This document shows positions 42,211 to 50,718 of a stretch of 50,739 bases of DNA, piece after piece. Position numbers and translations under genes: made by a program. The notes below the pieces were generated by a model. The model did no database searches, was not told where the DNA came from, and was given only the letters and a program-made list of their open reading frames with translations. Origin of the DNA: Bacillota bacterium (lineage in GTDB: Bacteria > Bacillota > Limnochordia > Darwinibacteriales > DTU012); assembly GCA_012520795.1 (NCBI GenBank), contig JAAYNP010000106.1:1-50739 (forward strand). Direction: 5' to 3'. The stretch's first letter is position 1, and the number at the start of each line of letters is the position of its first letter.

Positions 42211-43875
42211 ATGGCATATCTGTCATTGTACCGCCGTTGGCGTTCTCAAAGCTTTGATGAGGTAGTGGGGCAAACCCATATCGTCCAAGCATTGAAGAAC
42301 ACGCTTGATTCTGGCAAGATCAGCCATGCCTATTTGTTTGCTGGGCCCCGGGGCACCGGGAAAACAACCACGGCCCGTCTTTTTGCCAAGGGCTTGAACT
42401 GCGTTGACGGGCCCACCTCCAATTTCTGCGGCCAATGCCCGCAATGCGTGGAGATCACCCAGGGGAACAGCCTTGAGGTGATCGAGGTTGATGGAGCCTC
42501 CAACCGGGGGATCGAAGAGATCCGCAAATTGAGGGAACTGGTTCAGTATGTACCGGCCAACGGGCGCTTTAAAGTGTATATTATTGACGAAGTACATATG
42601 CTGACACCGGGCGCATTCAACGCATTGTTGAAAACTCTGGAAGAACCACCACAGCGAGTAGTGTTCATCCTTGCCACAACTGACCCGCAAAAAGTCCCGA
42701 CTACGATTCTTTCCCGCTGCCAGCGCTATGACTTCAGGCGTTTCCCTGTCAAAGATATCAAGAGCCATCTTCAGTATGTCTTAACCAAAGAAGGTATCGT
42801 TCCTGACGATGATGCCCTGGAGATTATAGCGGAACATGCCGGCGGGGGGATGCGCGATGCCTTGAGTATTGTTGAGCAGTGCCTCGCCTATTCGGACAAG
42901 CTCAGCGCGGACACTGTGAGCACTGTCCTGGGGGTGGCAACCCGGGAGCGGATTGTGGGGTTTATCAAGGCCCTTGATCAGCAGGACAGTGCTGAACTGT
43001 TCAAGCTGATTCAGGATCTGTACCTGGATGGCAAAAGCTTGAGCCAGTTTGTCCGGGATCTCCTTGCCTTTCTCCGCAAAGCAGTCGTGCATCAAACAAC
43101 ACTGCCTGATATAGGAATAGAGTGGGATAATGAGCGGCTGCAGCAGATTATGGCCGCATTTTCCGAATGTGAACGGGATATGCGTTTCGTCAGTGATACA
43201 AGTATCCCTTTGGAATTGGCAGTGCTGCGCCTTCTTCAACCGCCGGCAGACATCCAGGGTTTGGAAGCACGGATCGAGCAGCTGGAGCAGCGCTTGGCCA
43301 ATTTGGAGCATTCCGGGGTCAGGTTCATAGACGACAGCTCTGCGCCTAAGGCTGAGGAGAAAGAGCCGGCGACGGTACAGCTTAACCCACTCAGCGAGGA
43401 TCAGGAAAAATTGAAGGTTATCCAAGCCAAATGGCAGGATTTTTTGCAGCTTTTGCGCAATGAACGTTTAATCCAGCCGGAAGCATTTTTGCGGGAGGGT
43501 TTCCCCGTCAGCCTCAAGGCGGGCCAACTGGTGATTGCCTTCCCCAAAGGGAGAGGGTTTCACAAAGCCAGCATAGAGCAGGATAGGCACCGGGAGCCGG
43601 CTGAGCGGGCGCTGTTGAAGATGTTTGGCTGCTCTTTGGCCATAAAGTGTACGATCGGCAAGGTTGAGCAGCAGATGGATACAGGCTCAGAGGGTCAAGG
43701 GGAACCGAAGCCTGAACAGGTTGACTTGAACCAGAATGCAAACGAAGAACCTGAACTTCAGCAATCGGAAAACAAGCCCGAGCCGGGTTCCGATCAAAAA
43801 CAGGAGTACGATGAATCGGTACAGGCTGCTCTTAAGATTTTCGGAGGCAGGGTAATCAATATTAAGGATCAGTAG
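42211..43875 (+). CDS. dnaX: DNA polymerase III tau/gamma subunit (clamp loader)
   Basis: A 554-residue AAA+ protein. Walker A GPRGTGKT at 45-52, zinc-module cysteines C64, C73, C76 and C79, Walker B-type DEVHML near 130 and sensor residues in the TTILSRCQR segment are all present. The C-terminal 200 residues are a domain III plus charged linker typical of tau. It loads the beta clamp at the fork. GGAGGGAG precedes the ATG. Position between SRP RNA and ybaB matches Bacillus. No slippery A-run characteristic of programmed frameshifting was noticed. Confidence 0.95.
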   Translation: MAYLSLYRRWRSQSFDEVVGQTHIVQALKNTLDSGKISHAYLFAGPRGTGKTTTARLFAKGLNCVDGPTSNFCGQCPQCVEITQGNSLEVIEVDGASNRGIEEIRKLRELVQYVPANGRFKVYIIDEVHMLTPGAFNALLKTLEEPPQRVVFILATTDPQKVPTTILSRCQRYDFRRFPVKDIKSHLQYVLTKEGIVPDDDALEIIAEHAGGGMRDALSIVEQCLAYSDKLSADTVSTVLGVATRERIVGFIKALDQQDSAELFKLIQDLYLDGKSLSQFVRDLLAFLRKAVVHQTTLPDIGIEWDNERLQQIMAAFSECERDMRFVSDTSIPLELAVLRLLQPPADIQGLEARIEQLEQRLANLEHSGVRFIDDSSAPKAEEKEPATVQLNPLSEDQEKLKVIQAKWQDFLQLLRNERLIQPEAFLREGFPVSLKAGQLVIAFPKGRGFHKASIEQDRHREPAERALLKMFGCSLAIKCTIGKVEQQMDTGSEGQGEPKPEQVDLNQNANEEPELQQSENKPEPGSDQKQEYDESVQAALKIFGGRVINIKDQ

Positions 43876-43892
43876 AAAGGTGGAGTCCTGAG

Positions 43893-44213
43893 GTGAATAT
43901 GCAGAAAATGCTCAAGCAGGTACAGAAAATGCAGGCAGACATGGCCAAGGCACAGGAAGAACTCAAAAACAAAACTGTGGAAGCCACGGCCGGCGGAGGT
44001 GTAGTCAGCGTCGTTGCCAACGGCAGCCAAGAAATAGTGTCGATTACAATCAAGCCGGAGGCAGTTGATCCTGATGACGTGGAGATGCTGGAGGATTTAG
44101 TCATGGCTGCCGTCAATGAGGCGCTGCGCAAAGCCCAAGAACTTGCAGCACAAGAAATGCAGAAACTTACCGGCGGGTTGAATATTCCAGGCCTGCCTCC
44201 GGGGTTGTTTTAA
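43893..44213 (+). CDS. YbaB/EbfC family nucleoid-associated protein
   Basis: A 106-residue protein beginning [24 protein letters not shown], a helical region, followed by beta strands with [16 protein letters not shown] and a helix with [21 protein letters not shown]. This is the YbaB/EbfC DNA-binding fold encoded between dnaX and recR in most bacteria. GTG 43893 and ATG 43899 are both plausible starts; AGGTGGAG supports the GTG. The stop TAA shares a base with the recR ATG. Confidence 0.92.
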   Translation: MNMQKMLKQVQKMQADMAKAQEELKNKTVEATAGGGVVSVVANGSQEIVSITIKPEAVDPDDVEMLEDLVMAAVNEALRKAQELAAQEMQKLTGGLNIPGLPPGLF

Positions 44214-44809
44214 TGGCGAAATACCCAAAACCTTTATCAAGGTTGATTGATGAATTGAGGAAGCTTCCCGGCATTGGCCCCAAAACCGCGCAAAGGCTTG
44301 CCTTTTATATTATTGAAGAGCCAATGGAAAGTGTGGAAAGCCTGGCTTCTGCGCTTACGTTTGCCAAAGAAAAAATCCGGTACTGTTCCACATGCTATAA
44401 CCTGACTGACACAGATCCCTGCGCCATCTGCAGCGACAGCACCAGGGAACAGTCGATTATTTGTGTTGTCGAAGGCGCAAGGGATATCGTTGCTTTGGAA
44501 AAGACGCGCAGTTTTAAAGGCCTGTACCACGTTTTGCATGGCGCAATCGCACCACTGGAGGGAATCGGGCCTGGAGATTTGCGGGTCAAAGAACTGCTTG
44601 AGCGCTTGCAAGGCCCAATCAACGAGGTTATTCTAGCAACTGATCCTGATGTTGAAGGTGAAGCAACTGCCATGTATCTGGCGCGGTTGATCAAACCGTT
44701 GGGAATCAAAGTGACCCGCATTGCCCACGGCATGCCGGTGGGCGGCGATCTGGAATATGTTGACGAGATTACGCTGACCAAAGCCCTGGAAGGCAGGCGT
44801 GAATTGTAG
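44213..44809 (+). CDS. recR: Recombination protein RecR
   Basis: A 198-residue protein with the helix-hairpin-helix ([11 protein letters not shown]), the zinc finger [16 protein letters not shown], the Toprim segment [12 protein letters not shown] and a C-terminal [17 protein letters not shown]. It works with RecF and RecO in loading RecA. Overlap with ybaB implies coupled translation. Confidence 0.95.
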   Translation: MAKYPKPLSRLIDELRKLPGIGPKTAQRLAFYIIEEPMESVESLASALTFAKEKIRYCSTCYNLTDTDPCAICSDSTREQSIICVVEGARDIVALEKTRSFKGLYHVLHGAIAPLEGIGPGDLRVKELLERLQGPINEVILATDPDVEGEATAMYLARLIKPLGIKVTRIAHGMPVGGDLEYVDEITLTKALEGRREL

Positions 44810-44878
44810 CCTGTGTATAGCCAAGCCCCGTAATGAATATACTAAGAAAGAAATGGGATTTGCAAACGGGGTGAGGTC

Positions 44879-45148
44879 ATGGAACAGAGAAGCTCGCTCT
44901 TGCATAAGTTTGCCCTATGGCTGTTTTCCGATCCGGATGCTAATGAATTTGATACCTTTGCCGAGGTTGACCAGGCCAGTTTACGCCAACAGGTGGAAGA
45001 AGCTAAAGATGCCTGGCTCGCTGCCCGCAGTTATTTTGACAGCCTTACAGATCCGGAATTAATTGATTATGCCATCTATTCGCTGGAGGCTGCCGAGCGC
45101 AAATACATGTATTTGTTGAAAAAGTACAAAAGCCAGTGCAGCAGCTAG
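44879..45148 (+). CDS. DUF2508 family protein (YaaL-like)
   Basis: An 89-residue, highly charged helical protein (QQVEEAKDAWLAARSYFDSL, then ERKYMYLLKKY) in the position of Bacillus yaaL between recR and bofA. Function unknown. GGGGTGAGG precedes the ATG. A terminator follows directly. Confidence 0.8.
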   Translation: MEQRSSLLHKFALWLFSDPDANEFDTFAEVDQASLRQQVEEAKDAWLAARSYFDSLTDPELIDYAIYSLEAAERKYMYLLKKYKSQCSS

Positions 45149-45173
45149 CCTGACAGCTTTCTGATTATGTTCT

Positions 45174-45219
45174 AAAGGGTTTGTTCCTGACATATAAGTT
45201 AGGGACGAACCCTTTTTTT
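45174..45219 (+). terminator. Terminator placed directly before the bofA ribosome site
   Basis: AAAGGGTTTGTTCC (45174-45187) pairs with GGGACGAACCCTTT (45202-45215), 14 bp with two G-T pairs, then a run of T through 45219. The bofA site GGAGGAG starts at 45220. Confidence 0.85.
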
Positions 45220-45231
45220 GGAGGAGTGGCC

Positions 45232-45501
45232 ATGAACCTATCAATCGTGTTTTCATACCTATTGGGATTACTCATTCTCTATCTGGTGGCCAGGTTGCTG
45301 TTAATCCCGCTGAGGGTTATTGCCCGGCTGCTGATCAACGGTATCATAGGGGGACTGCTGCTTGCAGTTTTTAACCTGGTAGGAGGCTATTTTGGGCTAT
45401 ACCTCGCCATCAACCCAATCACTGTGCTGGTGGCGGGTTTGTTGGGGGTTCCTGGTATTTTCCTGCTGGCGGCAATCAGGTACATGGTAATCGGTGGGTG
45501 A
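45232..45501 (+). CDS. bofA: BofA, pro-sigma-K processing regulatory protein
   Basis: An 89-residue membrane protein with two hydrophobic segments (LGLLILYLVARLLLIP and ITVLVAGLLGVPGIFLLAAI) and the conserved central loop LINGIIGGLLLAVFNLVGG. BofA inhibits the SpoIVFB protease in the outer forespore membrane until sigma-K is needed. The frame opens at 45181, but GGAGGAG five bases before ATG 45232 sets the start. Length matches the 87-residue Bacillus protein. Confidence 0.9.
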   Translation: MNLSIVFSYLLGLLILYLVARLLLIPLRVIARLLINGIIGGLLLAVFNLVGGYFGLYLAINPITVLVAGLLGVPGIFLLAAIRYMVIGG

Positions 45502-45513
45502 AGTGAAAAAGCG

Positions 45514-45555
45514 AACCTCTGCCGGGGATTCAAGGTGCTTCGGCAGAGGTTTTTT
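45514..45555 (+). terminator. Bidirectional terminator after bofA
   Basis: AACCTCTGCCG (45514-45524) pairs with CGGCAGAGGTT (45541-45551), then TTTT; on the minus strand GCTTTTTCAC follows the stem. It separates convergent bofA and the SRAP gene. Confidence 0.82.
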
Positions 45556-45560
45556 GCATT

Positions 45561-46256
45561 CTAGAAATCATTTGTGCCGCCGGTGGGATCGCTTGCAGGA
45601 ACTATGCAGGCAGGGCTGTCGTTTCGCGGTGAATTGACCATTGGGCTAACCCAGTACATTTCCATCTCTTCACTGGGATAAGGCTTAAGCAGTGGCAGCA
45701 GTTCCCGGGATTCATTCACAGCTGGATCAAGCCAAAGCTGTTCCTGTTCAGGCTGGAGAATGGCCGGCATGCGATGATGGACCGGCTGGATCAGGCTGTT
45801 GGCATCGGTGGTGATAATCGTACATGACTGAACTGCACCGGTTGGCGACTGCCACTCATCCCACAATCCAGCAAAGGCAAATGGCTCGTTAGACTTCAAT
45901 TTGATATAAACCGGCTGTTTAGGCTTTACTGTACTGATCCATTCATAAAAGCCGGTGGCTGGGATCAGGCAGCGCCTTCGTTTCAGCAGGTGTTTGAATG
46001 ACGGTTTTTCAGCCAGTGATTCACTGCGGGCATTGATCATTCGCGCTGCCATTTTTGCGTCCTTTGCCCAGAAAGGGATCAGGCCCCATTTGAATACCGT
46101 GAACACTCGTTGCCCTTGTTCATCAACCACAGCCAGGACAGGCTGTGTGGGAGCAATGTTGTAGCGGGGCAAATAAGCCAGATCCACCAGCATTACAGCG
46201 GCAAAACGGTATAAGAGAATATCCATGTCACTGGTTAAGGTAAACCGGCCGCACAT
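45561..46256 (-). CDS. SRAP-domain protein (YedK/HMCES-like abasic-site DNA-crosslinking)
   Basis: A 231-residue SRAP protein. The catalytic Cys2 in MCGRF is exposed after Met removal; PRYNIAPTQ, a GFYEW segment with Glu, and the His in HHRMPAIL complete the active site. It forms a covalent bond with abasic sites in single-stranded DNA. The frame is open to 46442, but MCGRF at 46256 with AAAGGAGTGA upstream is the only start that leaves Cys as residue 2. Transcribed opposite to the metallocluster operon. Confidence 0.92.
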   Translation of the reverse strand: MCGRFTLTSDMDILLYRFAAVMLVDLAYLPRYNIAPTQPVLAVVDEQGQRVFTVFKWGLIPFWAKDAKMAARMINARSESLAEKPSFKHLLKRRRCLIPATGFYEWISTVKPKQPVYIKLKSNEPFAFAGLWDEWQSPTGAVQSCTIITTDANSLIQPVHHRMPAILQPEQEQLWLDPAVNESRELLPLLKPYPSEEMEMYWVSPMVNSPRNDSPACIVPASDPTGGTNDF

Positions 46257-46368
46257 GGGGCTCACTCCTTTCGGGTCTGCGGATATGGTACCGAATATTG
46301 CCTGAGTTGTCAATGAGCGTAGATCAACGGTGCTGCCGCGGTTGTTCTTGGAAGCTGAAAAATTGTTA

Positions 46369-46397
46369 TTGACATATGCCCATAATGGGGGTATAAT
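46369..46397 (+). promoter_or_regulatory. Consensus sigma-A promoter of the DUF5320/DUF134/ORP-like operon
   Basis: TTGACA (46369-46374) and TATAAT (46392-46397) are perfect and 17 bases apart, 45 bases before the first ATG. Copies of ACATATGCCCA overlap the -35 side (46372-46382) and lie just after the start region (46407-46417). Confidence 0.88.
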
Positions 46398-46417
46398 AGG
46401 TTTAGAACATATGCCCA
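46372..46417 (+). repeat. Direct repeat flanking the operon promoter, candidate operator
   Basis: ACATATGCCCA occurs at 46372-46382 and 46407-46417, followed in both by WAAT. The 35-base spacing places one copy on the -35 element and one downstream of the likely start. Confidence 0.6.
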
Positions 46418-46442
46418 AAATCTCATGAAAGGAGGTCAACAC

Positions 46443-46814
46443 ATGCCAGGATTTGATGGCACTGGGCCAAGCGGTTTAGGACCGATGACCGGAAGGGGGC
46501 TTGGATTCTGCCATCCAAGGGCACCCCAGCCCTACGGATATGGAAGAGGCTTTGGTTTTGGATACGGCCGCGGTTTCGGCAGTGGTTTCAGGCGCGGGTT
46601 TGGACGGGGTTTTGGACGCGGATTCGGTCATTGGTTCAAACGTTTTGCTCCATGGCACCACTCTTATGCAGTCCCTTATCCGGTTGTTTATGAAATGCCT
46701 AATCCAGCTGCAGCTAAAACTGAAAAAGAATGGCTGCTGGAAGAAAAGGCAATGCTGGAGAAGGAATTGCAGGAGATCGATGATCTGCTGGATAAGTTGG
46801 AAGACAAAGACTAA
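46443..46814 (+). CDS. DUF5320 protein with RGFG repeats and C-terminal coiled coil
   Basis: A 123-residue protein. The N terminus MPGFDGTGPSGLGPMTGRG is the DUF5320 signature. The middle (residues 33-64) is a low-complexity run of Gly, Phe, Tyr and Arg in RGFG units; the last 30 residues form a Leu/Glu-rich coiled coil. Related proteins sit next to NifX/Mrp-type genes in anaerobes; function unknown. ATG 46425 is in frame, but AAAGGAGGT before 46443 fixes the start. Confidence 0.8.
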   Translation: MPGFDGTGPSGLGPMTGRGLGFCHPRAPQPYGYGRGFGFGYGRGFGSGFRRGFGRGFGRGFGHWFKRFAPWHHSYAVPYPVVYEMPNPAAAKTEKEWLLEEKAMLEKELQEIDDLLDKLEDKD

Positions 46815-46840
46815 GATTCGGTAGTTAGGGGTGTGAGTTT

Positions 46841-47221
46841 GTGCCGAGGCCGCGGAAGTGGAGACGTGTGTGTGGTTTGCCTAAACACAGTATGTTTGGC
46901 CCTCTGGATGTTCAACGGGATAAGCCCAGATCAGAAAGTGAAACTGTTGTGCTGAAAGTCGAAGAATACGAGGCCATCCGATGGATCGACTACGAAGGGT
47001 TGATTCAAGAAGAGTGTGCTGAAATGATGAACGTGGCAAGGACAACAGTTCAGCGGATCTATGACAATGCCCGCAAAAAGGTAGCCCAAGCTTTGGTTGA
47101 GGGTAAGAGATTAACCATTGAAGGTGGGGATTATCAGCTCTGTGACGGGCCGGAACTCCATGGATGCGGCCGAGGCCGCTGCCACAGACATCAGCATGGC
47201 CGCTGGGGCAGATTTCTCTAA
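46841..47221 (+). CDS. DUF134 putative DNA-binding regulator
   Basis: A 126-residue protein beginning [11 protein letters not shown], with a sigma-70 region 4-like helix-turn-helix ([33 protein letters not shown] split over residues 40-73) and a His/Cys-rich C-terminal tail ([15 protein letters not shown]). DUF134 proteins are proposed regulators of metal-cluster genes. The start is GTG at 46841 with GGGGTG upstream. It is likely the operon's own regulator. Confidence 0.82.
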   Translation: MPRPRKWRRVCGLPKHSMFGPLDVQRDKPRSESETVVLKVEEYEAIRWIDYEGLIQEECAEMMNVARTTVQRIYDNARKKVAQALVEGKRLTIEGGDYQLCDGPELHGCGRGRCHRHQHGRWGRFL

Positions 47222-47239
47222 AATGGAGGATTAGATAAG

Positions 47240-47611
47240 ATGAAAATAGCCATACCGGTAGTGGATAATTCGGAGCATACCACTATTAGTTCGGCGTTTG
47301 GACGGGCACCATACTTCTTGATTTATGATACCAACACCGGGGAAAAGCATTTTGTGGAAAATCAAGTGGCTCGATCCAGCGAAGGCGGAGCCGGAGTAGT
47401 TGCCGGTCAGCTAATCGTGGACAGTGGAGTTAAGGCTGTCTTAACTCCCCAGTGTGGAGCTAATGCAGCCAGTGTGATTACAGCCGCAGGTATTAAAATT
47501 TATAAAACCGAAGGTGATTCAGTCAAAGATGCCGTTGCTCAGTTTCAGGCAGGAAAGCTTGCGGCGCTGAAAGATATTCACAAAGGCTTTCATCACCGTG
47601 GGGGAATCTAG
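47240..47611 (+). CDS. NifX/ORP-like dinitrogenase-cofactor family protein (copy 1)
   Basis: A 123-residue protein of the NifX/NafY/orange-protein family: MKIAIPVVDN at the N terminus, the SSAFGRAPYFLIYD loop, GVKAVLTPQCG and a His-rich end (HHRGG). Members bind metal-sulfur clusters such as FeMo-co precursors or Mo-Cu clusters. No nitrogenase gene is present. Just upstream of the MinD-like ATPases. Confidence 0.85.
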   Translation: MKIAIPVVDNSEHTTISSAFGRAPYFLIYDTNTGEKHFVENQVARSSEGGAGVVAGQLIVDSGVKAVLTPQCGANAASVITAAGIKIYKTEGDSVKDAVAQFQAGKLAALKDIHKGFHHRGGI

Positions 47612-47612
47612 A

Positions 47613-48473
47613 TTGAACATAGCTGTTTTGAGCGGCAAAGGCGGCACGGGCAAGACTTTCGTTTCGGTGAATTTAGCGGCAGCGGCAGCTGGTTCCAGAT
47701 ATTTGGATTGTGATGTTGAGGAACCAAACGGACGTTTGTTTTTCAAACCGGTAATCACAAAGCAAGAAACCGTTTGTGTTAAAGTGCCGGTTGTAGATCA
47801 TGTTCAATGCACTGGCTGTCGCCGGTGCGTTGATTTCTGCCGGTTTAATGCTCTAGCCTACATAAGTGGACAAGTGTTGGTCTTTACCCAGCTTTGCCAT
47901 TCTTGCGGCGGATGTCCTTTGGTGTGCCCAACAGGAGCAATATCTGAGGAAGATAAAGTCATCGGCACTGTGGAAATGGGAAAGTCAGAGGATACAACAG
48001 TTGTTACAGGAATCATGGATCCCGGGGAAGAATCGGGAGTTGCAATAATCGATCAGGTATTAAGACATGCCAGCAATAAATCAACTGAGGCAACGATCAT
48101 TGACTGCCCTCCCGGTTCATCCTGCACGGTGATGGAGGGTATCAAGGACGCTGACTACTGCCTTTTGGTAGCAGAACCGACATTGTTGAGTGTTCACAAC
48201 CTTGGTATGGTATGGGAGTTGGTCAAAACCTTCAATAAACCTTTTGGAGTAGTGATTAACAAGGCCGTGGACAATGTGCATGTTGTGGAGGATTTTTGCG
48301 CCACGCACAACATCAACGTCTTGGCCAAGATTCCATTTGATTTCAAGCTCGCTGATTTTTGCGCCAAAGGATTGATTGCGTGCAGGGAAGATCCAGCTTA
48401 TTTGGAGTTGTTTTCCGGGTTGTTACGCTGCATTGTTGAGGAGGCTCAACATGAAACAACTGCTAATAATTAG
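47613..48473 (+). CDS. MinD-type ATPase with inserted two-cluster ferredoxin domain (first)
   Basis: A 286-residue P-loop ATPase: GKGGTGKT at the N terminus with the deviant lysine typical of MinD/Mrp, then after about 60 residues two [4Fe-4S] motifs (CTGCRRCVDFC and CHSCGGCPLVC). This architecture matches the Orp and archaeal MinD-ferredoxin proteins. GTG 47598 is in frame, but TTG 47613 behind GGGGGA fits family starts. It overlaps the next gene by 23 bases. Confidence 0.82.
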   Translation: MNIAVLSGKGGTGKTFVSVNLAAAAAGSRYLDCDVEEPNGRLFFKPVITKQETVCVKVPVVDHVQCTGCRRCVDFCRFNALAYISGQVLVFTQLCHSCGGCPLVCPTGAISEEDKVIGTVEMGKSEDTTVVTGIMDPGEESGVAIIDQVLRHASNKSTEATIIDCPPGSSCTVMEGIKDADYCLLVAEPTLLSVHNLGMVWELVKTFNKPFGVVINKAVDNVHVVEDFCATHNINVLAKIPFDFKLADFCAKGLIACREDPAYLELFSGLLRCIVEEAQHETTANN

Positions 48474-49362
48474 TGGCAAAGGCGGTACAGGTAAAACAAC
48501 GGTAGCCTCTGCGTTTATTCACTTGACGGCAGCGGATGCCTTTGCCGATTGTGATGTTGATGCTCCTAATCTACATTTAGTACTACCTTTGACAGGCGAA
48601 CCGCAGGATGCAGATTACTATGGTATGGATAAAGCGCATATTGATCCGGAACAGTGTATTAATTGCGGCTGCTGCAAGGAGCACTGTCGTTTCGATGCCA
48701 TCTCCATGATTGATGAGCATAGTGAAGTTAACCTGTACAGGTGTGAAGGTTGTGGAGTATGTGAACTGGTTTGTCCGGTAGATGCTGTGACAATGCAAAA
48801 GGATGTTACAGGCCAGTTAAAACTCTACAAAGCGCATTACTTGTTTTCCACGGCCCAATTGAGAATGGGTTATGGTGTTTCGGGTAAGCTAGTGGCTGCA
48901 GTAAAAAAGCAGCTGCTTGATGAGGCAGTCGGTTTTGAGAAAGGTAAATCTGGGCAAGGACTGGGGATAGATCCAATTGACTTAGCTATAATCGATGGTT
49001 CACCAGGTATTGGCTGTCCGGTCATTGCTTCGTTAAGTGGCGTTGATCTTGCGCTTATTGTAGCTGAACCATCTGTGTCCGGAATCAGTGATCTGGAGCG
49101 AATTACTGCTACTGCAGCCATATTTGATGTGCCAATGGCTGTTTGTGTCAATAAGGCAGACCTTGATCCGGAGAGAACCGAGCAAATCAAAGCATTTTGT
49201 GGAGAGCAAAGGATTGCATTCGTAGGTATGATCCCGTTTGATCAAACAGTAACGGAAGCTGTGAACAGTCAAAAGAGCATTGTCGAATACCAGTCTCCGG
49301 CAGCAGCAGCTGTACGGGAAGTATGGAGGAACATAATGGAATTGCTTGGTATCAATTACTAA
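48451..49362 (+). CDS. MinD-type ATPase with inserted two-cluster ferredoxin domain (second)
   Basis: A 303-residue paralogue of the preceding gene. P-loop ISGKGGTGKT at the N terminus and ferredoxin motifs CINCGCCKEHC and CEGCGVCELVC after residue 65. Inside the same operon; two such proteins side by side suggest a heterodimeric ATPase. GAGGAGG within the previous coding region precedes ATG 48451. Confidence 0.87.
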   Translation: MKQLLIISGKGGTGKTTVASAFIHLTAADAFADCDVDAPNLHLVLPLTGEPQDADYYGMDKAHIDPEQCINCGCCKEHCRFDAISMIDEHSEVNLYRCEGCGVCELVCPVDAVTMQKDVTGQLKLYKAHYLFSTAQLRMGYGVSGKLVAAVKKQLLDEAVGFEKGKSGQGLGIDPIDLAIIDGSPGIGCPVIASLSGVDLALIVAEPSVSGISDLERITATAAIFDVPMAVCVNKADLDPERTEQIKAFCGEQRIAFVGMIPFDQTVTEAVNSQKSIVEYQSPAAAAVREVWRNIMELLGINY

Positions 49363-49381
49363 CAAGACAAGGGCGGTGGAT

Positions 49382-50194
49382 ATGAGCGAGAGGCAAGAGC
49401 AAGTTAGGCAAACAAGTCAAAAACCGGATTTTTCCGTTGTACCAAACGCAATGAGTAACGTTAAGAGAGTTATAGGTGTAATGAGTGGTAAGGGCGGAGT
49501 AGGAAAGTCATTAGTCACTGCGATGTTAGCTACCTTGATGAATCGTCGAGGTTATCGGACTGCTGTACTTGATGCGGATATAACCGGGCCATCTATTCCG
49601 AAAATCTTCGGGGTCGAACAAAACAAAGCGGAAGCCATAGAACAAGGGATTGTACCCGTCAGGACGAAAAGCGGCATTGCTGTGATGTCGATTAATTTTC
49701 TGCTGGAAAACCCAACTGATCCCGTTGTGTGGCGCGGGCCATTAATTGCAGGGGCAATAAGACAATTTTGGTCTGATGTTGTTTGGGGCAATGTCAACTA
49801 CATGTTTGTGGATTTACCACCAGGAACTGGAGATGCACCATTAACCATTTTTCAATCCCTGCCGGTGAATGGTATTGTAATTGTCACATCTCCTCAGGCC
49901 TTGGTGTCAATGATTGTATCTAAAGCGGTTAAGATGGCTCAGATGATGAATGTTCCCATTATCGGTGTTGTAGAGAACATGTCTTACTTTACTTGCCCCG
50001 ATTGTGGGAAGCAGACCAATATTTTTGGTGAGAGCCATATCCAAGACGCAGCTGCTAAGTACGGAATTGATTTGGTATCTAGACTTCCACTAGATCCCCG
50101 AATTTCTGCGCTTACCGATCAAGGCCTGATCGAGGAATTCGATGAAGATTGGCTTACTGTCTTTGCTGACAGGTTAGAGGTAATGGAGGGATAA
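49382..50194 (+). CDS. Mrp/NBP35-type Fe-S cluster carrier ATPase
   Basis: A 270-residue Mrp-family protein with GKGGVGKS at the P-loop, LDADITGPSIPK, WRGPL, DLPPGTGD and the C-terminal cluster-binding pair in FTCPDCGK. These scaffold or deliver [4Fe-4S] clusters. The N-terminal DUF59 domain of longer Mrp proteins is absent. ATG 49382 follows GGCGGTGGA. It ends one base before the second NifX-like gene. Confidence 0.92.
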   Translation: MSERQEQVRQTSQKPDFSVVPNAMSNVKRVIGVMSGKGGVGKSLVTAMLATLMNRRGYRTAVLDADITGPSIPKIFGVEQNKAEAIEQGIVPVRTKSGIAVMSINFLLENPTDPVVWRGPLIAGAIRQFWSDVVWGNVNYMFVDLPPGTGDAPLTIFQSLPVNGIVIVTSPQALVSMIVSKAVKMAQMMNVPIIGVVENMSYFTCPDCGKQTNIFGESHIQDAAAKYGIDLVSRLPLDPRISALTDQGLIEEFDEDWLTVFADRLEVMEG

Positions 50195-50195
50195 A

Positions 50196-50531
50196 ATGAA
50201 GATTGCCATTGCCAGTAATGCGGATGTTGTCGCCGAACACTTTGGCCATTGTCAACGCTATGCTGTTTTTGAGGTGGATAGTGGTAATATTTTAGGTGAG
50301 ACTTCGATTGATAATCCTGGACATAAACCAGGGTTTTTACCGAAGTTCTTGCACGAGCAGGGAGTAAATGTAATCATATCTGGCGGTATGGGTTCCAGAG
50401 CAGTTGAGTTGTTCAATGAATACGGAATTGAAACCATAGTCGGTGCACAAGGAACAGTCGCGGATGTCATCAAAAGCTATTTACATGGGAGATTAGAGGC
50501 CACAGGTTCGATATGTCATTCAGATTCCTGA
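50196..50531 (+). CDS. NifX/ORP-like dinitrogenase-cofactor family protein (copy 2)
   Basis: A 111-residue protein of the same family as the gene at 47240: MKIAIASNADVVAEHFGHCQRYAVFEV, with GHKPGFLPKFLHE and GVNVIISGGMGSRA. Cys and His near residue 18 (HFGHC) could contact a cluster. Last gene of the operon. A short hairpin (TCAGCA/TGCTGA at 50532-50549) after the stop has only a weak T-run. Confidence 0.88.
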   Translation: MKIAIASNADVVAEHFGHCQRYAVFEVDSGNILGETSIDNPGHKPGFLPKFLHEQGVNVIISGGMGSRAVELFNEYGIETIVGAQGTVADVIKSYLHGRLEATGSICHSDS

Positions 50532-50626
50532 TCAGCAGCCAGGTGCTGACTGATGCTTTTCGGTTAGTGTAGGTTTAAGCAGGTGGTTAGCAGGAAACAA
50601 AGGTTAAATCCAGTGTCAATGTTCTT

Positions 50627-50676
50627 TGAAAATGTCACCTAAAAGGCATTAGTTTTATTCTGTGAAAATGTCACCT
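50627..50676 (+). repeat. Direct repeats, possible IS21-like element end
   Basis: TGAAAATGTCACCT occurs at 50627-50640 and 50663-50676. Upstream, TGTCAAT at 50614-50620 could be the element tip. Multiple terminal repeats of GAAAATGTCACC type recall left ends of IS21-family elements; the transposase would lie beyond the window. Confidence 0.4.
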
Positions 50677-50687
50677 TGTTGTTTTTT

Positions 50688-50718
50688 ACCATTTGTGGGG
50701 CAGAGCCCCGCAAATGGT
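50688..50718 (+). repeat. 14-bp hairpin near the window end
   Basis: ACCATTTGTGGGGC (50688-50701) pairs with GCCCCGCAAATGGT (50705-50718) around AGA, with one G-T pair. There is no T-run on either strand, so it is not a standard terminator. Confidence 0.6.

Noticed and set aside
46540-46630. Tandem DNA repeat as a separate element
   Set aside because: The GGTTTTGGACG-like units are simply the coding sequence of the RGFG repeats in the DUF5320 protein.
47240-50531. Nitrogenase cofactor assembly locus
   Set aside because: NifX-like proteins are present, but nifH, nifD, nifK, nifE, nifN and nifB are not; the ORP-type explanation fits the MinD-ferredoxin pair better.
50627-50676. CRISPR array
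   Set aside because: Two copies of a 14-base repeat are too short and too few, and there is no cas gene.
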